Origin: Cololabis saira
Lineage: Eukaryota; Chordata; Actinopteri; Beloniformes; Belonidae
Assembly: GCF_033807715.1 (NCBI RefSeq)
Contig: NC_084601.1
Location: 16,360,690-16,424,689, forward strand
Direction: 5' to 3'
DNA length: 64,000 nucleotides
The position numbers and the translations under genes were made by a program. Positions 10,394-22,302 of this stretch are shown here, in pieces. The notes under the pieces were generated by a model. The model was not told where the DNA came from and did no database searches. It saw only the letters and a program-made list of their open reading frames with translations. How positions within the stretch are numbered: position 1 is the first letter of the stretch; each line of letters begins with the position of its first letter.

Positions 10394-11959
10394 GTCCAGT
10401 GAGGATGGCCTGTCTGCTGCTTTGTGGCCACTCACAGCTTCCTCCTTAGATATTTAAGACATAATATCATTATTGCTGGACTTCATCCAGCCTGATAAGC
10501 AGAACCGCAGCTGAGTAGGGCAGACATCTGCTTGCCAGCCTCCCATTTCACTGAGAACAGGAATTAGGTCCACTGGCTGGAGACAAAATTGTTTTATTTT
10601 GTCCAAAATACTGCAGATGCAGAATCAGCTTCGAAACATGCTCGTAATTACTGTATGCATCTTAAAAGCTTGCATGGGTTTTGTGAAGATTGTTTTTTTT
10701 TTTTTTTTGGCGGGCAATCCTTGCTTACACTTTACAAACCAACAGCTCTGGATTCATAATTTACTTTATTGAAACACAAGAAGCTCCTAATCCATTCATC
10801 TAAAACAGCGTCAATGATAGCTTCCAGGGACTTTTTTTACTTTCCATTAAGAAAACCATGAATTAGAAGCTAAGCTTCAGGCCTGCTTTCAGGCTTGAAC
10901 AAGATGAAGTAGCAATCGAAAATGAATAGATGGATAAATAAAACTTTTTCATTTACTGCAATCCAATTCTGCTGTCTTGGTGGGAGCTCTGTTTCCCTGA
11001 TAGTTGATGATCCTCAAGGGTTAATGAAAGAAAACTTTTCAGTCACCACTCTCACAGTTGGAGGGATCCTCAACTGACATCAGATCATGTGGACAGAGTA
11101 GAAACCCAGATACAGTAGGTAATGAGAACTAGTTTTAGAGAGACCTGATTTTCATATATATCAATCAGTATTTGTGTTTGATGGTATAATCAAAGAAATC
11201 TCTCAAAATAACCCCCAAGATATATTAGGACATGGCGCATAATAGAAAGATTTATGTGTATTTCCAAGTACAGCATTTTGAATCAGATGTGAACAGTACC
11301 AGTTTGACAGCAAACCAGACTCCCACACACGCACCTCATTGTTTACTTCAGTTTCTTTTCATTCCACTGGAAGTTTGGGTCGGCTGGTGCCCGCTGGTCT
11401 TTTTCCCTTTCTAAATTTTATTGTTAGAGACTCTCGGCTGACTAAGTGCTCCAAATGGATTCTGTCTTCTACAAGGTTCCTTCTTCCCTCCGCTGTCTCT
11501 CTACCGCCAAGGCTCACTCCCGCCCTCCAGCCAGTGCTTGTTCTCATGACATTTTTCATGGTAAGAAATAAAATTGGGCCAGTGGAAAATAGATGCAGGA
11601 AGATTTGTGTGGAACAGAGTGAAATCAGTGAGTTAACTGGAGAGTGGACTCAGTAGCTACACAAAAAAATAAAAATATGACTCTGGAGATATGGGTGGTT
11701 CAGAGGGATGTAGGCTATAAACCTCTGGCAGGTTTGTGACATAAACGTCTGAGCATTACTGTACATAAGGTGATTAACTGCCATCTGCTTTTATTCTGGT
11801 CTGTATAAGGTTGGTGTTGTACATGTTGGAATTAGACTGATGACCTTATAGATGAGGATTTTTTAAAACTGACAAAACAATTTACGAAAAGATTGACAAA
11901 TGAAATTCTGAATTGACCTCTGAATGGTGGTTAAACAAAATAATAATAATTTTAAAAAA
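10391..11959. other. Unassigned stretch, no gene seen
   Basis: About 1.6 kb holding a poly-T run near 10692-10708 and short open frames only. The 105-codon frame at 11339-11656 has no recognisable domain or splice context. Confidence 0.4.
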
Positions 11960-12593
11960 ATTATAAAAACTGGCCTTGGTAAATTAGCTGGTTGCATCAA
12001 CTTAATATTTTGTTGCACAACTTTGAGGCAATCATTGCAATCAAGTGACTTTTGTAACTCTCAGTGACTCCCGCATCTGTAGTCAGGTATTTTGGTCTAT
12101 TTCCAATGAGCAAACTGCTCCAGCCGTGTCAGGTTTCAAGTGCATGTTTTTAGCTCTTTCCACAGATGTTCAATAGGATTTAAATCAGGATTCCACAGAA
12201 GTACACTTTGGAATAGTCTAATGTTTTTGTTTTCGTTTTGGGGGTTTTTAGTTGTGTGTTTTGGGTCATTATCCTGTTAGAGGATCCATGACCTGCAGCT
12301 AAGACCAAGCTTTCTGACAACGGACAGAAAATATGTCTCGGTTTTGATAGTCTTGGGATGTCATTATACCTGCACAGAATCAAGAATCCCAGCAATGCAG
12401 CTCCAGAACATGACCAAGCCTTCTCCATATTCCACAATTGCTACAGCCTTTTTTGAATGTTTAATTTTTCTCTTTGAAGATAAAGCTGATGTGATTTGCC
12501 ATTTGCCAATGGTCACTTCAGAAAACATAGCTCCTGGCATCTTTCAGTCATCCAAACCACTCCACCTTGAGAGGGCATTCTGGGTGTGTCAAA
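11960..12593 (-). pseudogene. Tc1-like transposase C-terminal remnant
   Basis: Read on the minus strand, 12593-12361 contains VEYGEGLVMFWSCIAG, a decayed form of the GGGSVMVWGC block. Further on, near 12205-12170, WNPDLNPIEHLWKEL preserves the block with the third catalytic acid intact. Multiple stops and frameshifts lie between. Homology fades near 11960. The part 12361-12593 is duplicated in inverted orientation at 13568-13801. Confidence 0.78.
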
Positions 12594-13567
12594 CCGGGTC
12601 AAGGTCCTGAAGCAGTCCAGGACGAAATCTTTTTGAGATTATTTTTCTCAGCAGGCCCAGGAAACACTTGATAGCCTCATAGAAGAGCTAGTGGAGGTGG
12701 GGAGGAAGTTAATCGATGAATATCTAATTCTGTAAATCTGTCATTCAGGGAGCTGTTCAAATTTTTAGGGTTCTGTGACATCACAGATCAAAATCCCAAC
12801 TTTAGCACCACACAATTTAATATGCTGTACCACAGAAGTGGACACCTCCAAGCCATAATATTTCAAAAGAGGCACAAACTGCAGAAGAGAGGTTAAACTG
12901 GAGTTGAGTTGCAGACTTCACTTCCTTAAACCAGCTGCTATGAACACAGATGTAAAAGACAGTTAAAAGAAGCTTTGTGCACCGTGTCCCTCCAGTGTAT
13001 TCACTAAGACTTCAGTGAATAGTTCTCCTTTGAGGTATACTGTTGTATTTAGGTGACTAATATCTAATTGGATATCTAAAAACATTTATGGAAATAAAGT
13101 TACCAATCCTTCTGGAATAGTCTTAGTTTATTTCAGTAAACTCTGTAATGCACCTTTTGGAAAAAACAGAAGTCAAGTAGATAAGATGAGAGAGGATCTG
13201 AAATTTAAACAGCATGTTTATTTTTGTGCTTTGTGCCTGTATTCCTCTGTGATTGGCTGGCAGCTGCTGCCAATGTGGGCTTCCAGTTCAGCAAACATCT
13301 GGGCATCCCAGACCTCTTCTGCCTGCTAAATGTGCGTAAGAAGAAAGCATCACAGTGGATCTGCATAACAACTCATCTAAAAATGAAACAGAAATATGCC
13401 AGAGAAACAGGAGGAAGTGGAGAAATAGAGTAGCTGGAGACAAACAATATCATGAAGTATAATTTACTGCTGCAACGATTTTCAATAACCTTTGCAGTAG
13501 GGACTTATTTGCCTTGAAATTAATTTGTTACAAAATGGAATTTTGTATTTTTTGTATTTCAAGCTTT
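12594..13567. other. Spacer between inverted Tc1 pieces
   Basis: About 970 bases without recognised coding sequence. I see no terminal repeats that would define the spacer as an element of its own. Confidence 0.4.
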
Positions 13568-13801
13568 TTTTGACACACCCAGAATGCCCTCTCAAGGTGG
13601 AGTGGTTTGGATGACTGACAGATCCCAGGAGCTATGTTGTCTGAAGTGACCATTGGCAAATGGCAAATCACATCAGCTTTATCTTCAAAGAGAAAAATTA
13701 AACATTCAAAAAAGTCTGTAGCAATTGTGGAATATGGAGAAGGCTTGGTCATGTTCAGTAGCTGCATTGCTGGGATTCTTGATTCTGTGCAGGTATAATG
13801 A
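13568..13801 (+). mobile_element. Tc1-like fragment, inverted partner of 12361-12593
   Basis: The reverse complement of this segment matches 12361-12593 almost base for base (about seven mismatches by eye over 233 bases). It carries the same piece of Tc1 transposase upstream of and including the GLVMF block, here on the plus strand. It lacks the DLNPIEHLW part present in the other copy. Confidence 0.85.
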
Positions 13802-14234
13802 TATCTGCAACATTTTGACAAATTGATACATCATTCAGAAAATAGCATATCATAATACAAATGTCTGACTAGATTTTACCATCTCTGTGACTGTTTTTGT
13901 TAACCAGTCACAATCAGGAAGAATAGACTGGGAGGACGGGGGGCGGCTTTATTTTAACAGAGTACATAACGTGTCAAATATGAAGTTAGCTTATCTTAGG
14001 TCAGTTATAAACATTTGAAGTGAATCAAAAACACATGTGTGTGTTATGCAAGAATTTTAAACAATGTCCTTTCTTATCTTAGGACTTTGAAATGTTTTGA
14101 TCCACTTTAGTCAACACAGTGACACATTAACTACAAAACTGTCAGTGGGGCATCTCACTTCCACTTGTATCCGATTTGTAAACATAAAGATCGAACAAAT
14201 ATGACTCCTTTATGGAAAATATAAGATTATCATT
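13802..14234. other. Unassigned stretch
   Basis: AT-rich sequence with no recognised exon or repeat. Confidence 0.4.
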
Positions 14235-14985
<751 letters not shown>

Positions 14986-15714
14986 AACCAGAAGAAGTTA
15001 GTTAATGAACAGCTTTTACCTAAAATAAATAATTGCACTAAATAAGGGACTGTGAAACAATTTTAATATTATGTGTTTGTTTTTATTTAGTGACAGAGTT
15101 TCACTTTAATTTTGTTGTACTATGTAATGACAAAAAGATCGATTCTATTATATCCTAAGATCTGAGATAGAACTGTCTGATGTTTTGGCTCAATGGAAAA
15201 GGATGATAATTTCTTTATTTTTATCCTCTTGGGGCTTTTACTTGTGTGTGTTTGTTCGTTTGTTTCCTTTTCCCAAATTCAACCTTTTTTTGTGGCTGTT
15301 AAGTTTGATGGCCAGTGAAATTTGAATTTAGTGAATAATATGCCCACATTATTATACAGTGCAAAGTATTATCATGATATGATGGTTTGGAAAAGATAAA
15401 CGGCTGGACTGGGAATAAGCTGCCAGTTTGAGATGGATTATGAACTCCATTTCTTCCTTCTAGGGCCCAATGCAATTATTAGCAGCATCCTTTTGGTTCA
15501 GAGGAAACTTGACTTCTGCATCAGCTCATCAGCTGAACACTCTCATGGACACTGAGCTTCCTGTAATTAGTTACATTTTTCACAGATAACAGTTAGATTG
15601 AGTCTGAACTTTTTGCTTTCTTTGAATCAAAGATGTTTTGGTAGAAATACTATTAACTGCTTTCTTTCTCCCTCATAACATTGTTAATGTAAGGAAACTG
15701 ATGCAATTCCTTAT
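14986..15714. other. Unassigned AT-rich stretch
   Basis: No exon, repeat or RNA feature recognised in about 730 bases. Confidence 0.4.
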
Positions 15715-15739
15715 AAGCAGGATGTCCTAAAACTACTCG

Positions 15740-15800
15740 TTACTGCTTCCAGCTGATCCATAATGCTGCCACGAGACTTCTGATGAGAATCATATTTTCA
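15740..15800 (+). repeat. CR1/L2-type LINE scrap
   Basis: A short open piece reads QLIHNAATRLLMR, the motif that follows the RT domain in CR1/L2-like elements. It is too short for a full classification. Confidence 0.5.
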
Positions 15801-15845
15801 TAAATGTCTTTTTCCTGAAAATATGATCTCTCATCCTAAGTCTCT

Positions 15846-16337
15846 GCGGATGATGTTGTTCTGTTGGCTTCATCGGACCGGGACCTTCAGCATGTGCTGG
15901 GGCGGTTTGAGTGCAACGCGGTGGGGATGAGAATCAGCACCTCCAAAACCAAGGCCATGATTCTCCACGGGAAAGGGTGGCGTGCCTTCTCCGGGTGGGT
16001 GGAGAAGTCCTGCCCCAGGTGGAGAAGTTCAAGTATCTCGGGGTCTTGTTCACGAGTGAGGGAACAATGGAGCGTGAGATTGACAGACGGATCGGTGCAG
16101 CATCCGCAGTTATGCGTTCGATGTACCGGACCGTCGTGGTGAAGAGGGAGCTGAGTCGAAAGGCGAAGCTCTCGATTTACCGGTCAATCTACCCTACCCT
16201 ACCCTACCCTCACCTATAGTCATGAACTTTGGGTAGTGACCGAAAGGACAAGATCGCGGATACAAGCGGCCGAGATGAGTTTCCTCCACAGGGTGGCTGG
16301 ACGCTCCCTTAGAGATAGGGTGAGGAGTTCGGTCACC
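15846..16337 (+). pseudogene. LINE reverse-transcriptase fragment starting at the ADD motif
   Basis: The piece begins SADDVVLLASSDRDLQ, with the two catalytic aspartates of the RT active site. It continues GMRISTSKTKAM, then in the next frame VEKFKYLGVLFTSEG, REIDRRIGAASAVMRSMYRT, KRELSRKAKLSIYRSIY, and in a third frame ELWVVTERTRSRIQAAEMSFLHRVAG. The whole is a well-preserved but twice-frameshifted segment of a common teleost LINE. A short TACCC tandem (about 16190-16212) lies at one frameshift. The fragment ends abruptly at 16337 where the next repeat begins. Confidence 0.85.
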
Positions 16338-16691
16338 CAGCCACCAGGTTTATGAACATCTGCACCTCAGAGTTGGATCACCAAACAGACGTTTGTGCTT
16401 TATAATAAAATTGCTGTGAGCCGCGAGTCGCCTCGCGCTGACTCCCGCTTCCTGATTCAAACGTCTGACGGCCCCGGCCCCGACCAATCAGGGGCCTGTA
16501 GTTTGATGACGGCCCCGCCCCCCGACCAATCGGTTGCAAGGAGGGTGGTGACCTCAGAAATAGTCCCGGCTCGGCCCGGATAGAACCTCGCCAGAATGGT
16601 TACAGAAATAGTATCGGCTTGGAGCGGCTCTACCCGTCTCAGCCCCTAGTGCAAAACCGCAAGACGGGGGCGCACCGAGCCGAGCCGGGCT
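16338..16691 (+). mobile_element. GC-rich TIR element, copy A (right part)
   Basis: It starts CAGCCACCAGGTTTATGAAC and shares its first 60 bases and most of the following 300 with 17294-17620 and 40342-40635. It ends in the G/C-rich TAGTGCAAAACCGCAAGACGG region that matches the right end of copy B. The left half is absent: the join to the LINE fragment is immediate. Confidence 0.75.
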
Positions 16692-16802
16692 TATATGGGA
16701 ATGGGTAGGACCTGACAGATCATTGGAAGCTAGTAACATGAAAGACAGTAAACCTGACAGGTCATTCAAGGTACACTGTGGCCCCCTGCACCCGACACAG
16801 AT

Positions 16803-17620
16803 GGCACTTTCGCACTAGGACTTACTTGGCCCGACTCGGCTCGGTGCGGCTTTACACGGCTCCACCCGTGTGTTTTCGCACTGCCAGGGGAGAAGTTGGC
16901 AGGTTGGGGTGAAGCTGCTGTGACGTAATCGATTGCGCAACCGCTTTGTTCATGTCGGCGCTGATCAGAAATCAGCTGGAGCCGGGAGCGGCTGAGAGTA
17001 AAACAGCCCGTCTACAACGCTGTGGCAGGGTGGAGGAGCTGCAGCCACTCAGGCTGACGGGACACAGGTGTGTCCCATCAGCCTCTCCACTCTGCCAGCC
17101 TTGATAAGGAGGACTGGGAGACTGCAGCTGGGTCAGACTGAAGCTGAAGCTGCTGGAGCTGGAAGCACGTGTGTCCTGTGTGTTGGGTGAGAATAAAAGG
17201 GTTCTGAACAAAACTCCGTGTCCTCCTCTATCCTGTCGGTCGGGCCCCCGTGGCACTCACACTGCTACAATCGCTTTTTAAATTTTTTCTCGACAGCCAC
17301 CAGGTTTATGAACATCTGCACCTCAGAGTTGGATCACCAAACAGACGTTTTGCGCTTCATAATAAAATCGCTGCGAGCCGCGGGTCGCTCTCGCGCTGAC
17401 TCCCGCTTCCTGATTCAAACGTCTGACGGCCCCGCCCCCCGACCAATCACTGGCGCGGAGGGTGGTGACGTAGGAAATAGTCCCTGCTCAGCCCGCAAAG
17501 AACCTGGCTGAAATGGTTACAGAAAAAAGTACCGACTTGGAGGCTCTACACGTCTCAGCCCTAGTGCGAAAGCGCAAAACGGGTAGAACCGAGCTGAGGT
17601 GGTACCAGTGCAAAAGCGGC
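16803..17620 (+). mobile_element. GC-rich TIR element, copy B (near complete)
   Basis: The left end is GGCACTTTCGCACTAGGACT, and the right end read backwards is GCCGCTTTTGCACTGGTACC. Both ends are followed by CTCGGCTCG-like blocks, giving a long imperfect inverted repeat. The 818-bp copy includes the shared core that begins at 17294. I recall such GGCNCTTTTGCACTA ends from teleost PIF/Harbinger-ISL2EU-type non-autonomous elements, but I found no transposase and no certain target duplication. Superfamily is therefore tentative. Confidence 0.68.
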
Positions 17621-17834
17621 TATAGGTACTAGTTCTCTTAGAAGAAAACACACATTACAAAAGAGATGTGGCCCTTTCATCTGCATCTACATCTTCTATA
17701 CCCCCCTCTTCCAATTCCTTTCTCGCAGCTGGCCATTTGCATTTACAACGGCTGTTGATCCTCCCCTCCCCCCACTATCCTGCGCCCCATAGCTGTTGAC
17801 CTTTTGTTATAAAGTATATAATGTTTGAATTTTT

Positions 17835-17990
17835 TCCATGACCATAGATGGATGACTTTATTAATCCCTTTGGGAGGTTCCCTTAGGGAAAGAGAAATGT
17901 CCATCTCACTCACACTCAGTTCTGTTATATATAGAAATGTACAGAAACTGAAGAATAAAGAAAGGTGGAAAAACACCTAACACCAGCACC
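17835..17990 (-). repeat. LINE 3'-end fragment
   Basis: On the minus strand: GAGATGGACATTTC, GGGAACCTCCCAAAGGGATTAATAAAG. The same block stands at 26430-26480 on the plus strand, where it ends in a TCTGAA tail. I read both as 3' ends of one LINE family. Confidence 0.6.
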
Positions 17991-18600
17991 TGTAGAAAGA
18001 AAAAACGATTTTAAAACAATTTTTAAATATATAGTATTTTGTCATCTTATAAGATATATTTTAAAATTCACTGGATATAAAGAAGTTATTACTTTTTATT
18101 ATATTTTACAGTCACACATTTGGTTGTTTTGTTCATATTTACTGATTCAACTATGTTATGTGCCCCTATGTAATAGGTATTAAAATATGAGCAAGAAGAA
18201 CTTGAATTAAAGTAAAAGCAGCCTTTTCATGTAAATTCTGCAAGAAAAGTCTGCTTTTTATTTTAAGCACGCTTTTTTTTCCACCAGTCCACAGAAAATC
18301 ATACAGAATATAAAAGCAAAACAGGTTTCGGATAAGGTGTTCTATTAATTAAAGATAAAAGACTTATCAGATTTGCTTTGTGTTTGACGATGATGGCAAA
18401 ATAAGAATGAAAGTTTTTCAGCATACATGCTTAATTATTTTTCCACCATCCAGACTTTTATCTAACTTGCAGTCACACTTCACATCAGCTTGTTTCTTGT
18501 GGAACAACTTTTTCTTAGTTTCAGTTAACACAACGTAACAAATTAATTCGCTTTTTTTTTTACTGGTTACACATCCATTAGTCATATCTAATGTGTACAA
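17991..18600. other. Unassigned AT-rich stretch
   Basis: No exon or repeat recognised. Confidence 0.4.
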
Positions 18601-18700
18601 CATAAAATAAAATAAATAATAAAGATAAGATAAGATAAAATAGATAAGATAAAAGAGGGGAAATTCGGGTGCTACAGCAGCTCAAAGTCAGAAATAATTT
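18601..18700 (-). repeat. LINE 3' end with TATCT-type tail
   Basis: The minus strand reads CTGACTTTGAGCTGCTGTAG, CACCCGAATTTCCCC, then a run of TTATCTTATC units at 18620-18655. The same core recurs at 28905-28950. The tandem tail directly after the conserved block is typical of LINE insertions. Confidence 0.6.
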
Positions 18701-18894
18701 TGAAAAAGGAACCACAGCACATTGTGAGCACCTGTAGTGTACTGTAAATGTGAATGAACTAAAGTTTTTAAATAACTTAACTGATAATGATACATAAAAC
18801 TGTTTTGGCATCCCAAAGTACCGTGGAACTGAAAACAAGAAGAGCTATTTAACGAGCTGCGATGAGATATCACAGCGCAGACTCTGGTAATTAA

Positions 18895-18972
18895 GAGAGA
18901 CTCAGATTGACCCAGACTGGGTCTGGGGCCCTCCGTTGTCGGGCCCGCGCGGGTGTCTCCTTGTTGGGGGGT
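18895..18972 (+). repeat. GC-rich block, left part (split by hAT)
   Basis: GGGTCTGGGGCCCTCCGTTG-like sequence, far richer in G+C than its surroundings. It resumes at 21100 on the other side of the hAT insertion. Confidence 0.5.
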
Positions 18973-20101
18973 CAGGGCTGTCCCTGACCAAAATGGGGCC
19001 CTAAGCGGAAAAATTTCTTCGGGCCCCCCCCCCGGGTACAAAACGACAGTATAATGAAATGCCATTAAACTTGACAAACTTTACTAGTAAGAACAAAGAA
19101 CAAAATTATAAACCTAAATTCACACTGAATTAAATAAATAAATAAATAAAATAAATAAAGCGGACTCACAAAGAGTGAGTAAAATGTAAAAGTAACTTCA
19201 AAGTAAATGAACAGGCAGGAAAAATAACTTAACACTGAATAAAATAAATAAATCTGAGTCACAAAGAACAATTAAATATTAACAGTAACTTCAACTTGTG
19301 TCTACAAAAAACTAACAGTGGTAAGGGCCGCTGGAAAATTACTTTCATCTCCAGACCACAGTCCACATCTACTGGAGGCTAGCAGCATCTCTCCTCCTAC
19401 CTGCAGCAGCAGCAGTGCTGAGCATGGAGGATTAGTGCTTGCTTATGCCACAAAGTTTTACATTTTTACTAGTGCTGGAGCACTAACTTCAACAAATACC
19501 CACCTTCGAGCAGGGACGGACTGGGACTAAAAAATGGCCCTGGACTTTGACTAGGCCCGGCCCAAAGCAATCAGCGCGTGGAAACTCAACAACAATAACG
19601 CCTGGCATGAGTGTCACAATATTTAATTGTGGCTCATGATACTATACCATCCAAATTATAGCAATAGCACTGATTTGACTAGATGTGTTAAGAGCACAGT
19701 ATTCTAGTTTAACTTGAATACTCTCACATTAAATTAAGGTCTCACTGCAGTCCCTCTGGTTGAACCAATACAAAACAGGTATCTGAAATACACAACACTG
19801 TATGAGTTATGATAAATCACAATGTAATGAGGGTGTAAATATACAGTTTAACTTGAATACTCACATAGAAATGAAAGTTGAATGTTAACCTAAAAAAACA
19901 AACCAGCAATGCCATTTTTCTCAATGTTTAGGGATAAGGAGTTTCTTCAGTCACTTTTTTCTGCAACTCTGTCATTGTCAATAGAATAGAATAGAATAGT
20001 AGACTTTATTAATCTCCCAGAGATTAATAATCAAGGGACATGAGGATCTTTCTCTGTGGTCATAAGCATGAATGCTTCCAGGTGTTCTTGTGCCTGTGTG
20101 C

Positions 20102-20282
20102 TCCCCCCTCACAAAAGAAAAACAGAGAAACATATTTTCTCATGAACAAATTTAATTGTCTGAAAGATGGTTCAAATGTTATTTAATTGCCCAAAAAATA
20201 TGTTATTTTGTTACTAATTTTAAATATGTTTTGTTGGTGAGAAAATATGTTTCTCTATTTTTCTTATTTTTGTGAGGGGGGA
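20102..20282. repeat. Foldback element candidate
   Basis: TCCCCCCTCACAAAAGAAAAACAGAGAAAC...TTTTCTCA at 20102-20142 is repeated as its reverse complement at about 20237-20282 with one small insertion and few mismatches. The arms are 41-46 bases and enclose about 95 bases. A further short TTTATTAATC/GATTAATAA palindrome lies just before it near 20005-20030. Confidence 0.75.
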
Positions 20283-20795
20283 TATATATTGTTTTTCGGC
20301 ACTACCTTGTTCTCTATAGCTGATACAACATGAATTACTCCTATGTGGAATCAATAAAGTTCTTATTTTTGCCATCTGAGAAAATTAAATGTATTATATT
20401 TGGTGCCTAACTGTTTCCAACAATCTTTTTCATGTGGGAAGTCAGGATGACATTCCCTTCATCCAAATGCACTTTTGTTCTTATTCTACCAAAGTCCATG
20501 TTGTGCACCTTTTTGATCGATTTCTTTTTATGTTTTGAAGATAATTTTAAAAATAAAACCGGGTTAAACTTTAGCCAAAACGAGGCGTAGTTAAATAGAA
20601 AAACACAAAAAAACTCCCACAGGGAACTCAGAACTTCTTCACAAATAACTTAAAAATCACAGAGAGGAAAAAAAAACACCAGCAAACTAACAAACAAAGC
20701 AACAAAGCTCAGAGTTAACAAAACGAACCAGCAATGACTCGCAGCCGCTCCTTAACTTCTCCTCCTGATTGAGCTGACGGCTGCAGGTGGTTTAA

Positions 20796-20933
20796 GGATG
20801 ATTTATGGTTCCGCGTTAAATCGACGCAGAGCCTACGGCGTAGGTCCGCGGAGACGCGCGCCGTACGTTGTGCGTCGCCGCGTAACCGACGGCGTAGGCT
20901 CTGCGTCGATTTAACGCGGAACCATAAATCAGG
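20796..20933. mobile_element. Palindromic MITE, copy 3 of 4
   Basis: GGATGATTTATGGTTCCGCG to CGCGGAACCATAAATCAGG. The arms hold TCGACGCAGAGCCTACGGCG and its complement. With 138 bases it is the longest of the four copies. It lies within the 18973-21099 hAT element. Confidence 0.87.
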
Positions 20934-21107
20934 CTTCACAGCGCGACTGTCCGCTGCGCAGCTCCTAGCGCTGACAGCTGATCTAGTAGCGCGCACCACG
21001 GCTGTGCATATGCGCATCCTTTGCGCAAAACGGGGCCCCTATCGGATCGCGGGGCCCTACGCACTGTGCGTGATCTGCGTGTAGGCAGGGGCGGCCCTGT
21101 GGGGGGT

Positions 21108-21560
21108 TCTCTCTCTCCGGGCCCGTCTCCGGCCCCCACCGCTGTCCGTGCGGCGGGGCGCTCCTTTGGTCCTGGAGGGCCGCTAATCGTAGGGGCGGGT
21201 GCACCTGCCTGCGTCGACGGTCGGGGTGGCCCCCTCTCTCCGGGCAGGCTGGCCTCTTGCCGGGTGGGGGTCATTGGCCTGGGGGGTGTGGGCCTCCTGG
21301 CCGCATGTTCGGCCCGTGTCGGGTGGTTGGTGCTCGCCTGGATCCCAGTCCATCCCTAGCGGCCTCCTCCCGTGGTCATGGGGGCCCTGCCCGCGGGTCC
21401 CCTTGGTCGCCGCTGGGAGGGGGCGGGCCTTGCTGGCAGGGGGTTTCCTCCCGCCCTCTTTTGGCCCTCCGTGGGGCGGCTGGTGGCCTGGGTTCCGGGT
21501 TCTTCCTTGTCGGCTTCTGGTCTCTCGGGTGGCGGGGTTGTATCTTCCCTCCTCCACTAT
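21108..21560. repeat. GC-rich block, right part
   Basis: About 450 bases dominated by GGGCC, GGCGGGG and CCTCC, continuous with 18895-18972 once the hAT is removed. Open frames of up to 158 codons exist on both strands, overlapping in different frames, as expected from few A/T stop codons rather than from coding. I cannot name the repeat. Confidence 0.5.
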
Positions 21561-21914
21561 AGCTACAGTTCAGGTAGAGCATCGTTTTGACTGTTACGTA
21601 CACACACAGCTACACAGACATACACACCTGCTCACTCACCTACATACTCACTCCACAGTTTTGGGGGACAGATAATCGCGGTAGTCTAGCTTTGATTCAG
21701 TCCCAGGGACCCGAAATGGTTGCTGCTTATGTCTCTGCCTGTTTTCGTGTCTGTTTGTTTTTTCTCTTACAAATCTCCAAGGCTCGTGTGCTCGTTGTGC
21801 GTTTTCCTGTGTTTTAGACTAGCAGTGGATGTGACCCCTCACCCCAACCCCTCGCTTCACAAAAAAAAAATATATATAGTCGCGCATTTTACCAATCATA
21901 TTTAATTGCCTTCA
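21561..21914. other. Unassigned flank of the GC-rich block
   Basis: It holds CACACA/TACACA-rich sequence near 21600-21660 and a short A-run at 21860. I see no gene. Confidence 0.35.
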
Positions 21915-21975
21915 TTTTCATAACGCAGTGTAATTAATTAATCAATCTAATTAATGCGTTAAACTGACAGCCCTA

Positions 21976-21976
<1 letters not shown>
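21915..21976 (+). mobile_element. Orphan hAT right end
   Basis: AATTAATTAATCAATCTAAT, AATGCGTTAAACTGACAGCCCTAA closely matches the right end of the hAT copy at 1566-2345 (ACGCGTTAATCTGACACCCCTA). No matching left end was found upstream. The terminus abuts the TA microsatellite directly. Confidence 0.65.
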
Positions 21977-22058
<82 letters not shown>

Positions 22059-22079
22059 CATACATATATATATATATAC

Positions 22080-22158
<79 letters not shown>

Positions 22159-22239
22159 CATATATATACACATACATATATATACATACATATATATACA
22201 CATACATATATACACATACATATATATACATACATATAT

Positions 22240-22302
<63 letters not shown>
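21977..22302. repeat. Compound (TA)n/(TATACA)n microsatellite
   Basis: About 325 bases of TA interrupted by TACACATACATA units that recur six or more times in 22050-22250. The region is able to form cruciforms and is likely length-variable. Confidence 0.97.

Larger units (their letters stand above)
18965..21107. mobile_element. 2.1-kb hAT element with perfect 8-bp target duplication
   Basis: The element runs 18973-21099. Its left end is CAGGGCTGTCCCTG, and its right end read backwards is CAGGGCCGCCCCTG (12 of 14). Subterminal GGGGCCCTA blocks also mirror each other. The flanking 8-mers at 18965-18972 and 21100-21107 are both TGGGGGGT. There is no transposase. The interior contains a GACGGACTGGGACTAAAAAATGGCCC segment near 19513 that looks like the end of another element, a foldback at 20102-20282 and the palindromic MITE at 20796-20933. 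Confidence 0.88.

Noticed and set aside
20936..21675. Overlapping frames of up to 158 codons on both strands
   Set aside because: The DNA is very GC-rich and so poor in stops. Frames overlap in five readings without codon bias or a domain.
21977..22302. Poly-Ile-Tyr open frames
   Set aside because: Translations of the TA/TACA microsatellite.
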